NCBI RefSeq assembly: GCF_000507145.1
Contig: NZ_AYTO01000029.1
Coordinates: 59,903-123,902, forward strand
DNA from: Bacillus tequilensis KCTC 13622
GTDB lineage: Bacteria; Bacillota; Bacilli; Bacillales; Bacillaceae
Length of the DNA stretch: 64,000 nt
Direction of reading: 5' to 3'
Shown here: in pieces, positions 26,717-34,728 of the stretch
Layout of the letters: each line of letters opens with the position of its first letter
Position numbering within the stretch: position 1 is the first letter of the stretch
Translations under genes and position numbers: made by a program
The notes under the pieces: model-generated
Told to the model about the DNA's origin: nothing
Seen by the model: only the letters and a program-made list of their open reading frames with translations
Database searches by the model: none

Positions 26717-26747
26717 CGCAACAAACAGCCAACACGTAACGATCAAT
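26717..26747 (+). promoter_or_regulatory. Middle (ECF-type) promoter M3
   Basis: CGCAACA (26717-26723), 16 bases, CGATCAAT (26740-26747); 92 bases before nrdE, the longest leader of the set. Confidence 0.65.
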
Positions 26748-26838
26748 ACAACGTATAAGACAAGTTGCAGTTAATTTGTTAATATTACGTGTTGCTTTCT
26801 TATAATATTGGTACTTAAATTTCAAAGGGGGCATTAAG

Positions 26839-28941
26839 TTGACGCAAGATAAAGTACCTAGTTGGATTAGATCCAACAACGAGATTATGGTCAAGAAGGA
26901 TGGACGGTTCCAATTCGACAAAGATGAAGAATCTGTGAGAAGCTATTTCGTAGATCACGTAAACCAAGAAACTGTTTTCTTCCACGATCTAAAAGAGAAG
27001 CTCGACTTTTTAGTGGAAAACGATTACTACGAGGAAAGCATACTTTCAATGTATACGCAGGATGAGTTGGTTGATATCTACAACCTAGCCTATGAAAAGA
27101 AGTTTCGCTTCCCCTCTTTTATGAGTGCGTTCAAATTCTATAACGACTATGCTCTCAAGACTAATGACAAAAAGAAAATTTTAGAACGTTATGAGGACCG
27201 TGTCGTAATTGTCTCACTATTTTTTGCAGACGGTGACGCTGAAAAAGCAAAAGACTATGTCCGCTTAATGATCAACCAAGAATATCAACCTGCAACACCT
27301 ACATTCCTCAATACCGGAAGAACAAGACGTGGTGAACTAGTCAGTTGCTTTTTATTAGAGGTTGGAGATTCACTTAACGATATCTCAAAAGCAATTGAAA
27401 CAGCAATGCAACTGTCTAAGTTAGGTGGAGGTGTTTCCCTCAACCTATCGAAAGTAAGGGCAAAAGGTGAAGCAATTAAAGATGTGGAGAATGCGACAAA
27501 AGGCGTCGTCGGGGTAATGAAGCTTCTAGATAATGCCTTTAGGTATGCAGATCAGATGGGGCAACGTCAAGGTTCGGGTGCCGCTTACCTAAACATCTTC
27601 CATAGAGATATTAACGATTTCCTTGATACTAAGAAAATATCGGCCGATGAGGATGTACGTGTTAAGACTCTTTCCATTGGAGTTGTCATTCCAGACAAGT
27701 TCGTTGAATTGGCGAGAGAAGATAAAGAAACGTACGTATTCTATCCCCACACAGTCTATAAAGAGTATGGTCAACATATGGACGAGATGGACATGAGCGA
27801 GATGTACGAAAAACTTGTTGAAAACCCTAAGGTCAAAAAAGAGAAAATCAACCCTCGTAAATTATTAGAGAAACTTGCCATGCTTAGATATGAGTCGGGC
27901 TACCCTTACATCATGTTCCAAGATAATGTGAACAGAGAACACGCTAATAACCATATTTCTAAGGTCAAGTTTTCAAACCTGTGCTCGGAAGTATTACAAG
28001 CGTCCAATGTTTCTACTTACACGGACTACGACGAAGAAGACGAGATTGGTTTAGATATTTCTTGCAATTTAGGGTCGCTGAATATCCTCAACGTAATGGA
28101 GAGAAAGTCGATTAAATCAGCGGTAAGGTTAGCTACAGACGCACTAACAAAAGTAGCAACTTCTACAGACATCCGAAATGCACCAGCAGTCAGACGTGCA
28201 AATAAACTTATGAAATCTATCGGATTAGGGGCAATGAATCTTCACGGCTACCTGGCTAAAAACGGTATCCCTTATGAGAGTGAAGAAGCCAGGGACTTTG
28301 CCAATACCTTCTTCATGATGGTTAACTTCTACTCTATCCAAAGATCTTCCGAGATTGCAAGGGACGAAGGTGAGACCTACCATGGTTATGAGGGTTCGAC
28401 CTACGCAACGGGCGAATACTTTAATAAATATCTTGAAAATGATTTCACTCCGAAGTCAGACAAGGTCAAAAAATTATTCGGCGGTATGGAAATTCCTACG
28501 AAGGGTGATTGGAAAGAGTTGAAGGATTTCGTCAGCCAGCACGGGATGTACCATAGCTATCGCCTATGTATTGCCCCTACCGGTTCAATCTCTTACGTAC
28601 AATCTGCAACAGCTTCGGTTATGCCTATCATGGAGCGTATCGAAGAAAGAACTTACGGTAATTCAAAAACTTATTATCCAATGCCGGGACTGTCACCTAG
28701 CAACTGGTTCTTATATAAAGAAGCCTATGACATGGATATGTTTAAAGTGGTGGACATGATTGCCACTATCCAGCAGCATGTCGATCAGGGCATTAGCCTA
28801 ACACTTTTCTTAAAAGATACGATGACAACACGTGACCTCAACAAAATTGACCTATACGCCCACCATAAGGGTATCAAGACAATTTACTATGCGCGGACAA
28901 AGGACACAACGCAAGAGGGGTGCTTATCATGCGTAGTTTAA
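26839..28941 (+). CDS. nrdE: Class Ib ribonucleotide reductase, large subunit
   Basis: TTG start after AAAGGGGG; 700 residues, the normal NrdE size. Active-site features: LVSCFLLEV (first redox Cys), SNLCSEVLQ (Asn, thiyl Cys, Glu), TIYYARTKD near the end (radical-transfer tyrosines) and C-terminal CLSCVV (redox pair for thioredoxin/NrdH). It reduces ribonucleoside diphosphates to deoxy forms for phage DNA synthesis. No intein or intron is seen, unlike some Bacillus phages. Forms an operon with the 45-residue gene and nrdF. Confidence 0.95.
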   Translation: MTQDKVPSWIRSNNEIMVKKDGRFQFDKDEESVRSYFVDHVNQETVFFHDLKEKLDFLVENDYYEESILSMYTQDELVDIYNLAYEKKFRFPSFMSAFKFYNDYALKTNDKKKILERYEDRVVIVSLFFADGDAEKAKDYVRLMINQEYQPATPTFLNTGRTRRGELVSCFLLEVGDSLNDISKAIETAMQLSKLGGGVSLNLSKVRAKGEAIKDVENATKGVVGVMKLLDNAFRYADQMGQRQGSGAAYLNIFHRDINDFLDTKKISADEDVRVKTLSIGVVIPDKFVELAREDKETYVFYPHTVYKEYGQHMDEMDMSEMYEKLVENPKVKKEKINPRKLLEKLAMLRYESGYPYIMFQDNVNREHANNHISKVKFSNLCSEVLQASNVSTYTDYDEEDEIGLDISCNLGSLNILNVMERKSIKSAVRLATDALTKVATSTDIRNAPAVRRANKLMKSIGLGAMNLHGYLAKNGIPYESEEARDFANTFFMMVNFYSIQRSSEIARDEGETYHGYEGSTYATGEYFNKYLENDFTPKSDKVKKLFGGMEIPTKGDWKELKDFVSQHGMYHSYRLCIAPTGSISYVQSATASVMPIMERIEERTYGNSKTYYPMPGLSPSNWFLYKEAYDMDMFKVVDMIATIQQHVDQGISLTLFLKDTMTTRDLNKIDLYAHHKGIKTIYYARTKDTTQEGCLSCVV

Positions 28942-29066
28942 GTGATATGGCATTTAAGACGTGCGGTCGGGATTTAGATTATAACCCGACGTACGTAATC
29001 ATCAGCGAAAAAGGAACGTACTGCGATATCGCATGCGAAAATATAGAAGATATGGAGGACGAATAA
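28929..29066 (+). CDS. Small protein between nrdE and nrdF (45 aa)
   Basis: ATG 28929 inside the last codons of nrdE (13-base overlap, different frame), stop TAA directly before the nrdF start. MRSLSDMAFKTCGRDLDYNP to DMEDE. It contains three cysteines but not the CxxC of NrdH glutaredoxin, and is too short for NrdI. Tight packing suggests it is translated. Function unknown; a role in the reductase is only suggested by place. Confidence 0.6.
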   Translation: MRSLSDMAFKTCGRDLDYNPTYVIISEKGTYCDIACENIEDMEDE

Positions 29067-30065
29067 TTGACGAAGGCTAACGCAATCTACACGGCGGCTG
29101 ATTGGTCTCGACACGAAGACGACTTTACCCAAATGTTCTATAACCAAAACGTAAAGCAATTTTGGTTGCCCGAAGAAATATCTTTAACCGGAGATCTGCT
29201 TACATGGAAATACCTCGGAAAGAATGAGCAGGACACCTACATGAAGGTATTAGCTGGACTCACTCTTTTAGATACAGAACAAGGTAATACAGGTATGCCA
29301 CTAATCCAGGAGAACGTCGACGGACATCAACGTAAAGCTGTCCTGAATTTCATGGCTATGATGGAAAATGCAGTCCATGCTAAGTCTTACTCCAATATCT
29401 TCATGACTTTAGCGACAACCGAAGAAATTAATGATGTTTTCGAGTGGGTTAAAGATAACAAGTATTTGCAGAAAAAGGCTGAAATAATTGTGGGGATTTA
29501 TACCAACATAAGGAAAGGTGATGAACTCTCCCTTTACAAAGCAATGGTTGCTTCCACCTATCTGGAAAGTTTCTTGTTCTATAGTGGATTTTACTATCCA
29601 CTTTACTTCTATGGTCAGGGACGTCTCATGCAAGCGGGCGAGATCATAAACTTGATTATTCGGGATGAGGCCATCCACGGAGTATATGTAGGGCTTCTCG
29701 CTCAAGAGATATACAACAAGCAGGATGAAGAGACAAAAAAGGAACTAAATAAGTTTGCAAAAGATCTTCTGCTAACTCTTTATGAAAACGAATTAGAGTA
29801 TACTGAGGATGTTTACGACAAGGTCGGCCTAACAAGTGACGTAAAGAAGTTTATCCGCTATAACGCAAATAAGGCTCTAATGAATTTAGGCTTTGACCCA
29901 TACTTCGAAGAGGAGGAGATTAACCCAATTGTCCTCAACGGATTAAACACAAAAACCAAATCCCATGATTTCTTTTCAATGAAGGGTAACGGTTATAAGA
30001 AAGCAACAGTAGAGCCAGTTAAAGATGAAGATTTCTATTTCATTGACAAAAAAGAGCAGATTTAA
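29067..30065 (+). CDS. nrdF: Class Ib ribonucleotide reductase, small subunit
   Basis: TTG start with ATGGAGGAC upstream; 332 residues. Di-metal ligands are visible in order: LLDTEQ (Asp), [11 protein letters not shown] (Glu and His, with the radical Tyr just after), and [11 protein letters not shown] (Glu and His). It holds the tyrosyl radical cofactor that starts catalysis in NrdE. No NrdI gene is found in the window, so maturation would depend on the host flavodoxin. Confidence 0.95.
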   Translation: MTKANAIYTAADWSRHEDDFTQMFYNQNVKQFWLPEEISLTGDLLTWKYLGKNEQDTYMKVLAGLTLLDTEQGNTGMPLIQENVDGHQRKAVLNFMAMMENAVHAKSYSNIFMTLATTEEINDVFEWVKDNKYLQKKAEIIVGIYTNIRKGDELSLYKAMVASTYLESFLFYSGFYYPLYFYGQGRLMQAGEIINLIIRDEAIHGVYVGLLAQEIYNKQDEETKKELNKFAKDLLLTLYENELEYTEDVYDKVGLTSDVKKFIRYNANKALMNLGFDPYFEEEEINPIVLNGLNTKTKSHDFFSMKGNGYKKATVEPVKDEDFYFIDKKEQI

Positions 30066-30081
30066 TTTCTGCTCTTTTTTC
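30051..30081 (+). terminator. Terminator of the nrd operon
   Basis: AAAGAGCAGA / TCTGCTCTTT hairpin overlapping the nrdF stop, with a run of T. Confidence 0.8.
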
Positions 30082-30085
30082 TTTT

Positions 30086-30116
30086 CGCAACTAACATACA
30101 AGGTAGTACGATCATT
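30086..30116 (+). promoter_or_regulatory. Middle (ECF-type) promoter M4
   Basis: CGCAACT (30086-30092), 16 bases, CGATCATT (30109-30116), directly after the nrd terminator; 38 bases before the next gene. Confidence 0.75.
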
Positions 30117-30153
30117 ATTGTGTAAACCGAAACTAAGATTTGGAGTGAATAAA

Positions 30154-30336
30154 ATGGTATTTTTCTCAAGTAGGCACCGGGTAAGTAAGCTATCATTTAT
30201 ATCAAAGTTATGGATGACTCCTGTTGCTTATACATTAAAGTTCTTAGCTGGAGGAGTCATGCATATGGCTGACAAATTTGATGAGAAGGTAACTTTAGCT
30301 ATTGTCTCAAACACAACATTCAAGGGGGATATTTAA
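30154..30336 (+). CDS. Small hypothetical protein (60 aa)
   Basis: ATG 30154 behind TGGAGTG; starts MVFFSSRHRVSKLSFISKLW. Weakly hydrophobic N-terminal half, no clear membrane span. It is the first gene after promoter M4 and its stop overlaps the next start (TAATG). The longer frame that begins at 30025 overlaps nrdF and the promoter and is not used. Function unknown. Confidence 0.6.
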   Translation: MVFFSSRHRVSKLSFISKLWMTPVAYTLKFLAGGVMHMADKFDEKVTLAIVSNTTFKGDI

Positions 30337-30578
30337 TGAGCATGAACCGTAGTGAAGAAGATCTCTACATTTCGCAGATGGAGAGCTGGCTAACAGAGCA
30401 AGAAATGTTAGAAAAACAATTAGAGAGAGCGGTCACATACCATCAGGATCTATCTGACAACCATAAAAAAATTTCCGAACTAAATGAAATCCAGCTGAAA
30501 GCCCACATAGAGAGGATTGAAATAGCAAAGAACGAGTATTCGGAATGGCTAAAAGAGCATGGGAGTGATAAGAAATGA
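30336..30578 (+). CDS. Coiled-coil hypothetical protein (80 aa)
   Basis: Almost entirely helical and charged (QEMLEKQLERAVTYHQDLSD, KAHIERIEIAKNEYSEW). Overlaps both neighbours by 1 and 4 bases, so it is translated as part of the M4-thyX operon. No known family recognised. Confidence 0.65.
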   Translation: MSMNRSEEDLYISQMESWLTEQEMLEKQLERAVTYHQDLSDNHKKISELNEIQLKAHIERIEIAKNEYSEWLKEHGSDKK

Positions 30579-31663
30579 AAGTCGGATTGATCCACCATAC
30601 GGAAGATTATCACAAGTTAGTTGAGATGGCGGCCCGAGAATGTTACCAGTCATATCACAAACTTGGTGAGGAATCTCATACTTTTATTAAAGGTATAATG
30701 GCAGCTGGCCACATATCAATCGCCAGCACAGGGAACATCGTATTCGGTATAGCTGGATTTACAGGTGTAGAAGAGTATATGAATGCTATGTCGGACCTCA
30801 TGACCATGAAGGAAATTAATAACTACATCCGTTGGACTTCCCCCGATCCTAAGAAAAACCCCGATAGTAAGATTGGCGTAATCGTCTCAATGAACATGCT
30901 TACTTTCCTGGACATTAATAATCAGGCCAATGACTATGAACTAAACACTAACCTGTTTGAGTTATTCAAAAGACTTGTGAACCGTGTACCTGAAATGGGT
31001 TGGTTCATCAATGATAAGACAAAACTTGAACCTAAAGAAAATCAGTTCACTGCAAAAGGTGAGCCTCAGCTTTACAAACCTATCATCCTTACAGAAGATT
31101 ATACAGCATTAAAAGAAAAAGGTCTCACAGATTATGAGCTAGACGTACACGCTACTGTGACGATGAACTTGAAGGTCGATAGAGCAACCGGCCTACAGAT
31201 TTGGCGTCATGCAGATATGGCCGGAGGGACTGAACTATCTCAACGTTATGTCGACCGTACAAATGCAGAATACCGCAAAATGTTGGGATTCGGAAAAGGA
31301 ATTTATCCTGAGAACCTGAAAGAAAAATTCACTGCTGCTACAGGACAATCAGATCGACTAGCTCAATTTGCTTATGACAATTTAGTGGAAGAAGTGTACT
31401 CAAACATCGAAGGGTCTATTTCCGATTATGCTGAATTGAGGGATAGACTTGTAAGTTTCGGTGTTCGTAAAAGCCGAGCAAAAGAGATAGCTCGTTCTAT
31501 GTTACCTAACGCTATGACTACCAAAATAATCAACTGCCGGCCATTACGTCAATGGAAACACTTCCTAAACCTAAGAGACACTAACCATGCACAGAAAGAA
31601 ATAAGAGCGGACGCTCAGGCAATAAAAATAGCATTCGAGGAAGCCGGTATAGCGTACAATTAA
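30575..31663 (+). CDS. thyX: Flavin-dependent thymidylate synthase (divergent)
   Basis: 362 residues, against ~220-260 for most ThyX; the extra length lies around residues 85-185. The ThyX motif RHRxxSxNExSxRY appears as RHADMAGGTELSQRY (R211 to Y225): the second Arg and the Asn are replaced, but the flanking His, Glu, Ser, Arg and Tyr remain. The C-terminal NCRPLRQWKHFLNLR and AQKEIRADA stretches match the FAD/dUMP-binding end. It methylates dUMP to dTMP using folate and FAD, and would take dUMP from the phage dCMP deaminase. Activity is likely but not certain given the altered motif. Confidence 0.85.
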   Translation: MKVGLIHHTEDYHKLVEMAARECYQSYHKLGEESHTFIKGIMAAGHISIASTGNIVFGIAGFTGVEEYMNAMSDLMTMKEINNYIRWTSPDPKKNPDSKIGVIVSMNMLTFLDINNQANDYELNTNLFELFKRLVNRVPEMGWFINDKTKLEPKENQFTAKGEPQLYKPIILTEDYTALKEKGLTDYELDVHATVTMNLKVDRATGLQIWRHADMAGGTELSQRYVDRTNAEYRKMLGFGKGIYPENLKEKFTAATGQSDRLAQFAYDNLVEEVYSNIEGSISDYAELRDRLVSFGVRKSRAKEIARSMLPNAMTTKIINCRPLRQWKHFLNLRDTNHAQKEIRADAQAIKIAFEEAGIAYN

Positions 31664-31671
31664 ACCTAAAA

Positions 31672-31721
31672 AGCACCCATGACGGGTGCCAAGTTGCCCC
31701 TGTAAGGGGCAATTAATTTTT
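31672..31721 (+). terminator. Double-hairpin terminator after thyX
   Basis: GCACCCATGACGGGTGC, then TTGCCCCTGTAAGGGGCAA followed by TTAATTTTT. It may also stop minus-strand transcripts from the small membrane genes. Confidence 0.8.
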
Positions 31722-31738
31722 CATTGTTTTGTGGAAGG

Positions 31739-31909
31739 TTATTCCCTGTTCCTCAGTATACTGATGATTTCATTATTTTGATCAATCTTCTTAAAAGAAT
31801 TTCTCCTAATCGTCATTAAATATTTCACTACCCACCAAACAACGCTAATCCCTATAAACAAAAAGATAAAAGGTATAATAGTTGTGACCCAAGTCAGAAA
31901 CATTTCCAC
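31739..31909 (-). CDS. Small membrane protein (56 aa)
   Basis: GTG start at 31909 behind AAGGGGG. MEMFLTWVTTIIPFIFLFIG begins a single membrane helix that extends to VVWWVVKYL, followed by a basic then polar tail. Just downstream of another small membrane gene on the same strand. A holin or antiholin pair is possible, but there is no endolysin next to it. Confidence 0.6.
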   Translation of the reverse strand: MEMFLTWVTTIIPFIFLFIGISVVWWVVKYLMTIRRNSFKKIDQNNEIISILRNRE

Positions 31910-31924
31910 TTTAGTTCCCCCTTT

Positions 31925-32143
31925 TTATAAATCGCTAATGCCCGCCAATAAACCTATAAGACTCAAAACAATTGTTATAGCAAGGAAAGCCCAGACTAAC
32001 GCAGCGAATGGCGTATTGATTCCCATACCTTCTTTCCATTTGGATATTCGACTTGTTCTGAACTTTCCTAGTTGAATACATAAGATTACATTTAATACTA
32101 CTGATATTACAAGGGCTGTTGCTAAATACAAGTTCAAACCCAT
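31925..32143 (-). CDS. Small two-helix membrane protein (72 aa)
   Basis: ATG 32143 with AAAGG nearby (a TTG one codon earlier is possible). Two hydrophobic segments: LYLATALVISVVLNVILCI and ALVWAFLAITIVLSLIGLL, linked by a basic loop. Pairs with the 31739-31909 gene; holin-like by topology only. Confidence 0.6.
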   Translation of the reverse strand: MGLNLYLATALVISVVLNVILCIQLGKFRTSRISKWKEGMGINTPFAALVWAFLAITIVLSLIGLLAGISDL

Positions 32144-32310
32144 CAACCTTTCTTTTTAAGCTTTCCCCTAGTGTAACCTATAAGCTGTTGTAGATTTCAA
32201 GTGTCATTGTACATATTTTTTTGTAGGGATAAATATAGTAATGTATGTATTTATTTGTATATTTGTGTTAATATGGTATTGTTTCGAAAAAGTTTGATAG
32301 GAGGAGTAGC

Positions 32311-32895
32311 ATGAAAAAGTTTGTGACAGTCGTTATTGCCACGGTGTTAGCTCTCGTTTTGTCAACAACATTTGAAAACACATCAAAGGCTGCGGAAATG
32401 CCGCAGCAACCGGTTTTACCTGAGAAAGAAGTCGCATTTGATATGGATTCGACGAAACCTCAGGAGCAAAAAATTTATGACGATAATGGAAAGTATGTTG
32501 GAACTATGGGGATTATTCCAGAAAAAACTGAGGATGAATTCAGCACTATGGGTACATACCCTGTCCCAGTTGGTACAACAACCTTTAAAATCTACTGGAA
32601 TACTGGAGTAGTAAACCTAAGCTACCGTATCAAAGTCAATAGACCAAAACCAAAGAAAGTAATTTCCTACAGTAAAATCACAAAGGCGTGGGATGAATGG
32701 CATTTCGTAGCGCCGCCATTTACTGTTCAAGATGACGAATTGAAGATTACGAGGGCGCAAGAAACTTCGAAAGCGTCGGCTTCTGCACGATATAGACTGA
32801 AATATGGTGTGCTCGGTCAAGGTTCTATTCACTATGATTTGAAATCAAGAGTAAGTAAGCATTATTTGTATACCTCTGTTTCTAGTTTCGGATAA
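32311..32895 (+). CDS. Secreted protein, DUF5626-like
   Basis: 194 residues, ATG behind GGAGGAG. Clear Sec signal peptide: MKKFVTVVIATVLALVL core with cleavage near SKAAEM (residue ~28). The mature part is beta-rich and basic toward the end (FKIYWNTGVVNLSYRIKVN, SASARYRLKYGVLGQGSIHY), like small secreted DUF5626 proteins of Bacillus. A stand-alone plus-strand gene among minus-strand genes, with its own AT-rich upstream region: the usual position of a lysogenic-conversion (moron) gene. Confidence 0.65.
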   Translation: MKKFVTVVIATVLALVLSTTFENTSKAAEMPQQPVLPEKEVAFDMDSTKPQEQKIYDDNGKYVGTMGIIPEKTEDEFSTMGTYPVPVGTTTFKIYWNTGVVNLSYRIKVNRPKPKKVISYSKITKAWDEWHFVAPPFTVQDDELKITRAQETSKASASARYRLKYGVLGQGSIHYDLKSRVSKHYLYTSVSSFG

Positions 32896-32903
32896 AAAAT
32901 AAA

Positions 32904-32947
32904 GGGCCTTACATAGGCCCTCAGCACCCTTCGTGGGTGCTTTTTTA
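32904..32947. terminator. Bidirectional terminator
   Basis: GGGCCTTACATAGGCCC and GCACCCTTCGTGGGTGC hairpins, then TTTTTT on plus; on minus the first hairpin is followed by TTTATTTTT. Separates the convergent secreted-protein gene and the 32945 gene. Confidence 0.75.
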
Positions 32948-33187
32948 TTTAAGTACGTAATAATCAATCTGTTCTTTTAATTCGTTCTCACCTACAGCAG
33001 AGAAATAAATAGGCTCGATGGCGTTATTGGGGATGAATTCACAAATAAAGGCCGGAAGGTCTCCTTCCCCTGGCTCATGTAAATCAATATTGAAAATCCC
33101 TTGGTCTAGACTGAATGTCAGACCCTTAAAGTCAGATTTATCCCCTATCATCCCATCAATAAGGGTAAAAAGGTTATCGAAATTCAT
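32945..33187 (-). CDS. Hypothetical protein (80 aa)
   Basis: ATG behind AGGAGGAATTA. Small acidic alpha/beta protein (NFDNLFTLIDGMIGDKSDF, IYFSAVGENELKEQIDYYVL). It has its own late-type promoter L8 and a terminator before and after, so it is a single-gene late transcript. Function not recognised. Confidence 0.65.
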   Translation of the reverse strand: MNFDNLFTLIDGMIGDKSDFKGLTFSLDQGIFNIDLHEPGEGDLPAFICEFIPNNAIEPIYFSAVGENELKEQIDYYVLK

Positions 33188-33219
33188 TTTTTAATTCCTC
33201 CTAACAACAATGTGCCTAC

Positions 33220-33248
33220 ATTATAAGGACAAAGCAGCAAGGAATAAC
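33220..33248 (-). promoter_or_regulatory. Late-type promoter L8
   Basis: Minus strand GTTATT (33243-33248), 17 bases, TATAAT (33220-33225); about 33 bases before the 33187 start. Confidence 0.6.
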
Positions 33249-33251
33249 GGC

Positions 33252-33280
33252 AATAAAAAAGAGAGGTATTATCACCTCTC
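33252..33280 (-). terminator. Terminator of the dCMP deaminase gene
   Basis: Minus strand GAGAGGTGATAATACCTCTC followed by TTTTTTATTG. Confidence 0.85.
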
Positions 33281-33685
33281 CAGTTGTATCCAGTGCATAT
33301 CTGTATTAAATTTAGCATTCCATTTATTTTCATAACCTTCTTGAAAGAATACAGTCTTTATTCCCGCCTGGGCGAGAGATCTAGTACAGTGTTCACATGG
33401 CTCATGGGTAACATAGGCACAAGCACCCTCAGTTACAACACCTCTCCTGGCACAATCCAGGATGGCATTTTGTTCGGCATGGACCGTCCTTATACATCTC
33501 CCTTCATCGTTAAGGAGATGACCCACTTCATCGCAATGCGGGTGGCCGCTAATGCTGCCATTAAAACCGGTGGAAATTACCCTCTTATCTTTTACCAACA
33601 CACAGCCGACATGTAGTCTATCGCAGGTAGCCATGGTGCTCGCCTGGATCGCTAAGTCCATAAAGTATTTATTCCAATCCCTCAA
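33272..33685 (-). CDS. Deoxycytidylate (dCMP) deaminase
   Basis: I place the start at TTG 33685 (then RDWNKYFMDLAIQAS), 9 bases after GGGGAGG, because the family typically begins MRxWxxYFM; a longer frame to 33754 lacks a good ribosome site. 137 residues. Catalytic zinc site HAEQNAI and PCEHC; a second ligand set HPHCDEVGH is typical of phage dCMP deaminases. It converts dCMP to dUMP, the substrate of ThyX, and so feeds dTTP synthesis. Confidence 0.9.
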   Translation of the reverse strand: MRDWNKYFMDLAIQASTMATCDRLHVGCVLVKDKRVISTGFNGSISGHPHCDEVGHLLNDEGRCIRTVHAEQNAILDCARRGVVTEGACAYVTHEPCEHCTRSLAQAGIKTVFFQEGYENKWNAKFNTDMHWIQLER

Positions 33686-33777
33686 TTCAGTAAACCTCCC
33701 CGAATGTATGTAAAACACGCCTTGCCGAAAAATTTTTTCTCTGCTAATCAGCAAGGCGCTACCTAATCAAAACCTAA

Positions 33778-34434
33778 TTACAACTCCCGGGGACATGACA
33801 TAATATATTTCCAACTAGTGGTGTTAATCGCACCTTCCTCATTGATTTTCACAACCACTTTAGTAGGGTTATACGCCGGGTCGTAATAAAAAATCAGGTC
33901 CCCTTTATTAGAGACTTTACCTTTTGTCGAAGCTATTGGAGTGTCCTCTTTTCCGCTCCAATAAATAGACATCGAGTCAGGTTGATCATAAAAGTCGTAA
34001 GTTACTACCACAGTACCTACTTGATTAGGTAATGTGTGGTAAATAACTTGACTACTATCACCTAACCCATCGATAGTGTTGTTCGAAACTAGTAAATTGC
34101 AGCCGAACGGAGCTGCGGGAGTCCCTTCACCGCTAGGTACAGGTTGCACACCGTCTAAAACATGCATATCGCTGATATCTGCCTCAATTGCACAAAATAA
34201 TGATCCATCGTCATAAAAGAACATAATCAAGTAGTCTTTAGCACTTTTAGGGTCTACAGATAAACCTGAATACCTCTCGTCTGGTGGATAAATTATCCCA
34301 GTTAGTGAGGAATAAACTCCATTTAGGGGTTTAGCTTTCTTTCCGATGTTAGGGTCAGGATGAGGACCAGGTAGCGGAGCAGCTTCAACACTTATGCGAC
34401 TAATGGTCTCCTCAGTCAATGCTGGCATAGTCAT
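33778..34434 (-). CDS. Hypothetical protein sharing a domain with the tail hub (218 aa)
   Basis: Start taken at ATG 34434 behind GGAGG (a TTG two codons earlier is also possible). The C-terminal ~80 residues (VVVTYDFYDQPDSMSIYW to TTSWKYIMSCP) line up with the end of the 1957-5445 tail hub (VYVEWEMYEAKDRIAIYTG to GTGWKYTLYCP): shared VKINE(G/E)G..., WKY and Cys-Pro end. The N-terminal half is Pro-rich and beta-like. Perhaps a virion surface or carbohydrate-binding protein. Confidence 0.6.
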   Translation of the reverse strand: MTMPALTEETISRISVEAAPLPGPHPDPNIGKKAKPLNGVYSSLTGIIYPPDERYSGLSVDPKSAKDYLIMFFYDDGSLFCAIEADISDMHVLDGVQPVPSGEGTPAAPFGCNLLVSNNTIDGLGDSSQVIYHTLPNQVGTVVVTYDFYDQPDSMSIYWSGKEDTPIASTKGKVSNKGDLIFYYDPAYNPTKVVVKINEEGAINTTSWKYIMSCPREL

Positions 34435-34512
34435 AAACAATTCACCTCCTGACTGTCTAGTAAAGTTACCGTGCGTAATTCTCTCGATGAGAGGTTCTGC
34501 CGAATAGAGGAT

Positions 34513-34728
34513 CTAGACTTCAACAGCATAAAGCTCGGTTAAATCCTCATCTAATACTGAACGGTCAACAGCAATAACCCGGCCTTCCCCGACCTCGATA
34601 TGAATATCTTCCTTGGAGATATCCTTTAGACCACCTTCAAAAGCTCCGTGCTCACATACAATGAGGATCGCTTGACCTATTAAGTCACCTAACTCAGCGA
34701 GTGGACGTGGATCATAGTTTTTCTCCAT
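34513..34728 (-). CDS. Hypothetical protein (71 aa)
   Basis: ATG with AGGAGGAGATTA upstream. Acidic alpha/beta protein (PLAELGDLIGQAILIVCEHG, DIHIEVGEGRVIAVD). Preceded by a TATATT-type -10 at 34812-34820 without the GTTA box. Function unknown. Confidence 0.65.
   Translation of the reverse strand: MEKNYDPRPLAELGDLIGQAILIVCEHGAFEGGLKDISKEDIHIEVGEGRVIAVDRSVLDEDLTELYAVEV

Larger units (their letters stand above)
26219..26838. other. Non-coding region with tRNA-like structures
   Basis: 620 bases without a credible gene. It contains two tRNA-like units (26279-26393 and 26518-26614), a small hairpin ACAACC/GGTTGT near 26257-26275, a perfect 12-base hairpin at 26473-26510, a strong terminator at 26661-26714 and middle promoter M3. 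Confidence 0.8.

Noticed and set aside
31739..32143. Holin/antiholin assignment
   Set aside because: Topology fits but there is no endolysin beside them and no lysis context; left as small membrane proteins.
33686..33754. Longer N-terminus of the dCMP deaminase
   Set aside because: The family begins at RDWNKYF; the shorter TTG start has GGGGAGG at the right distance.
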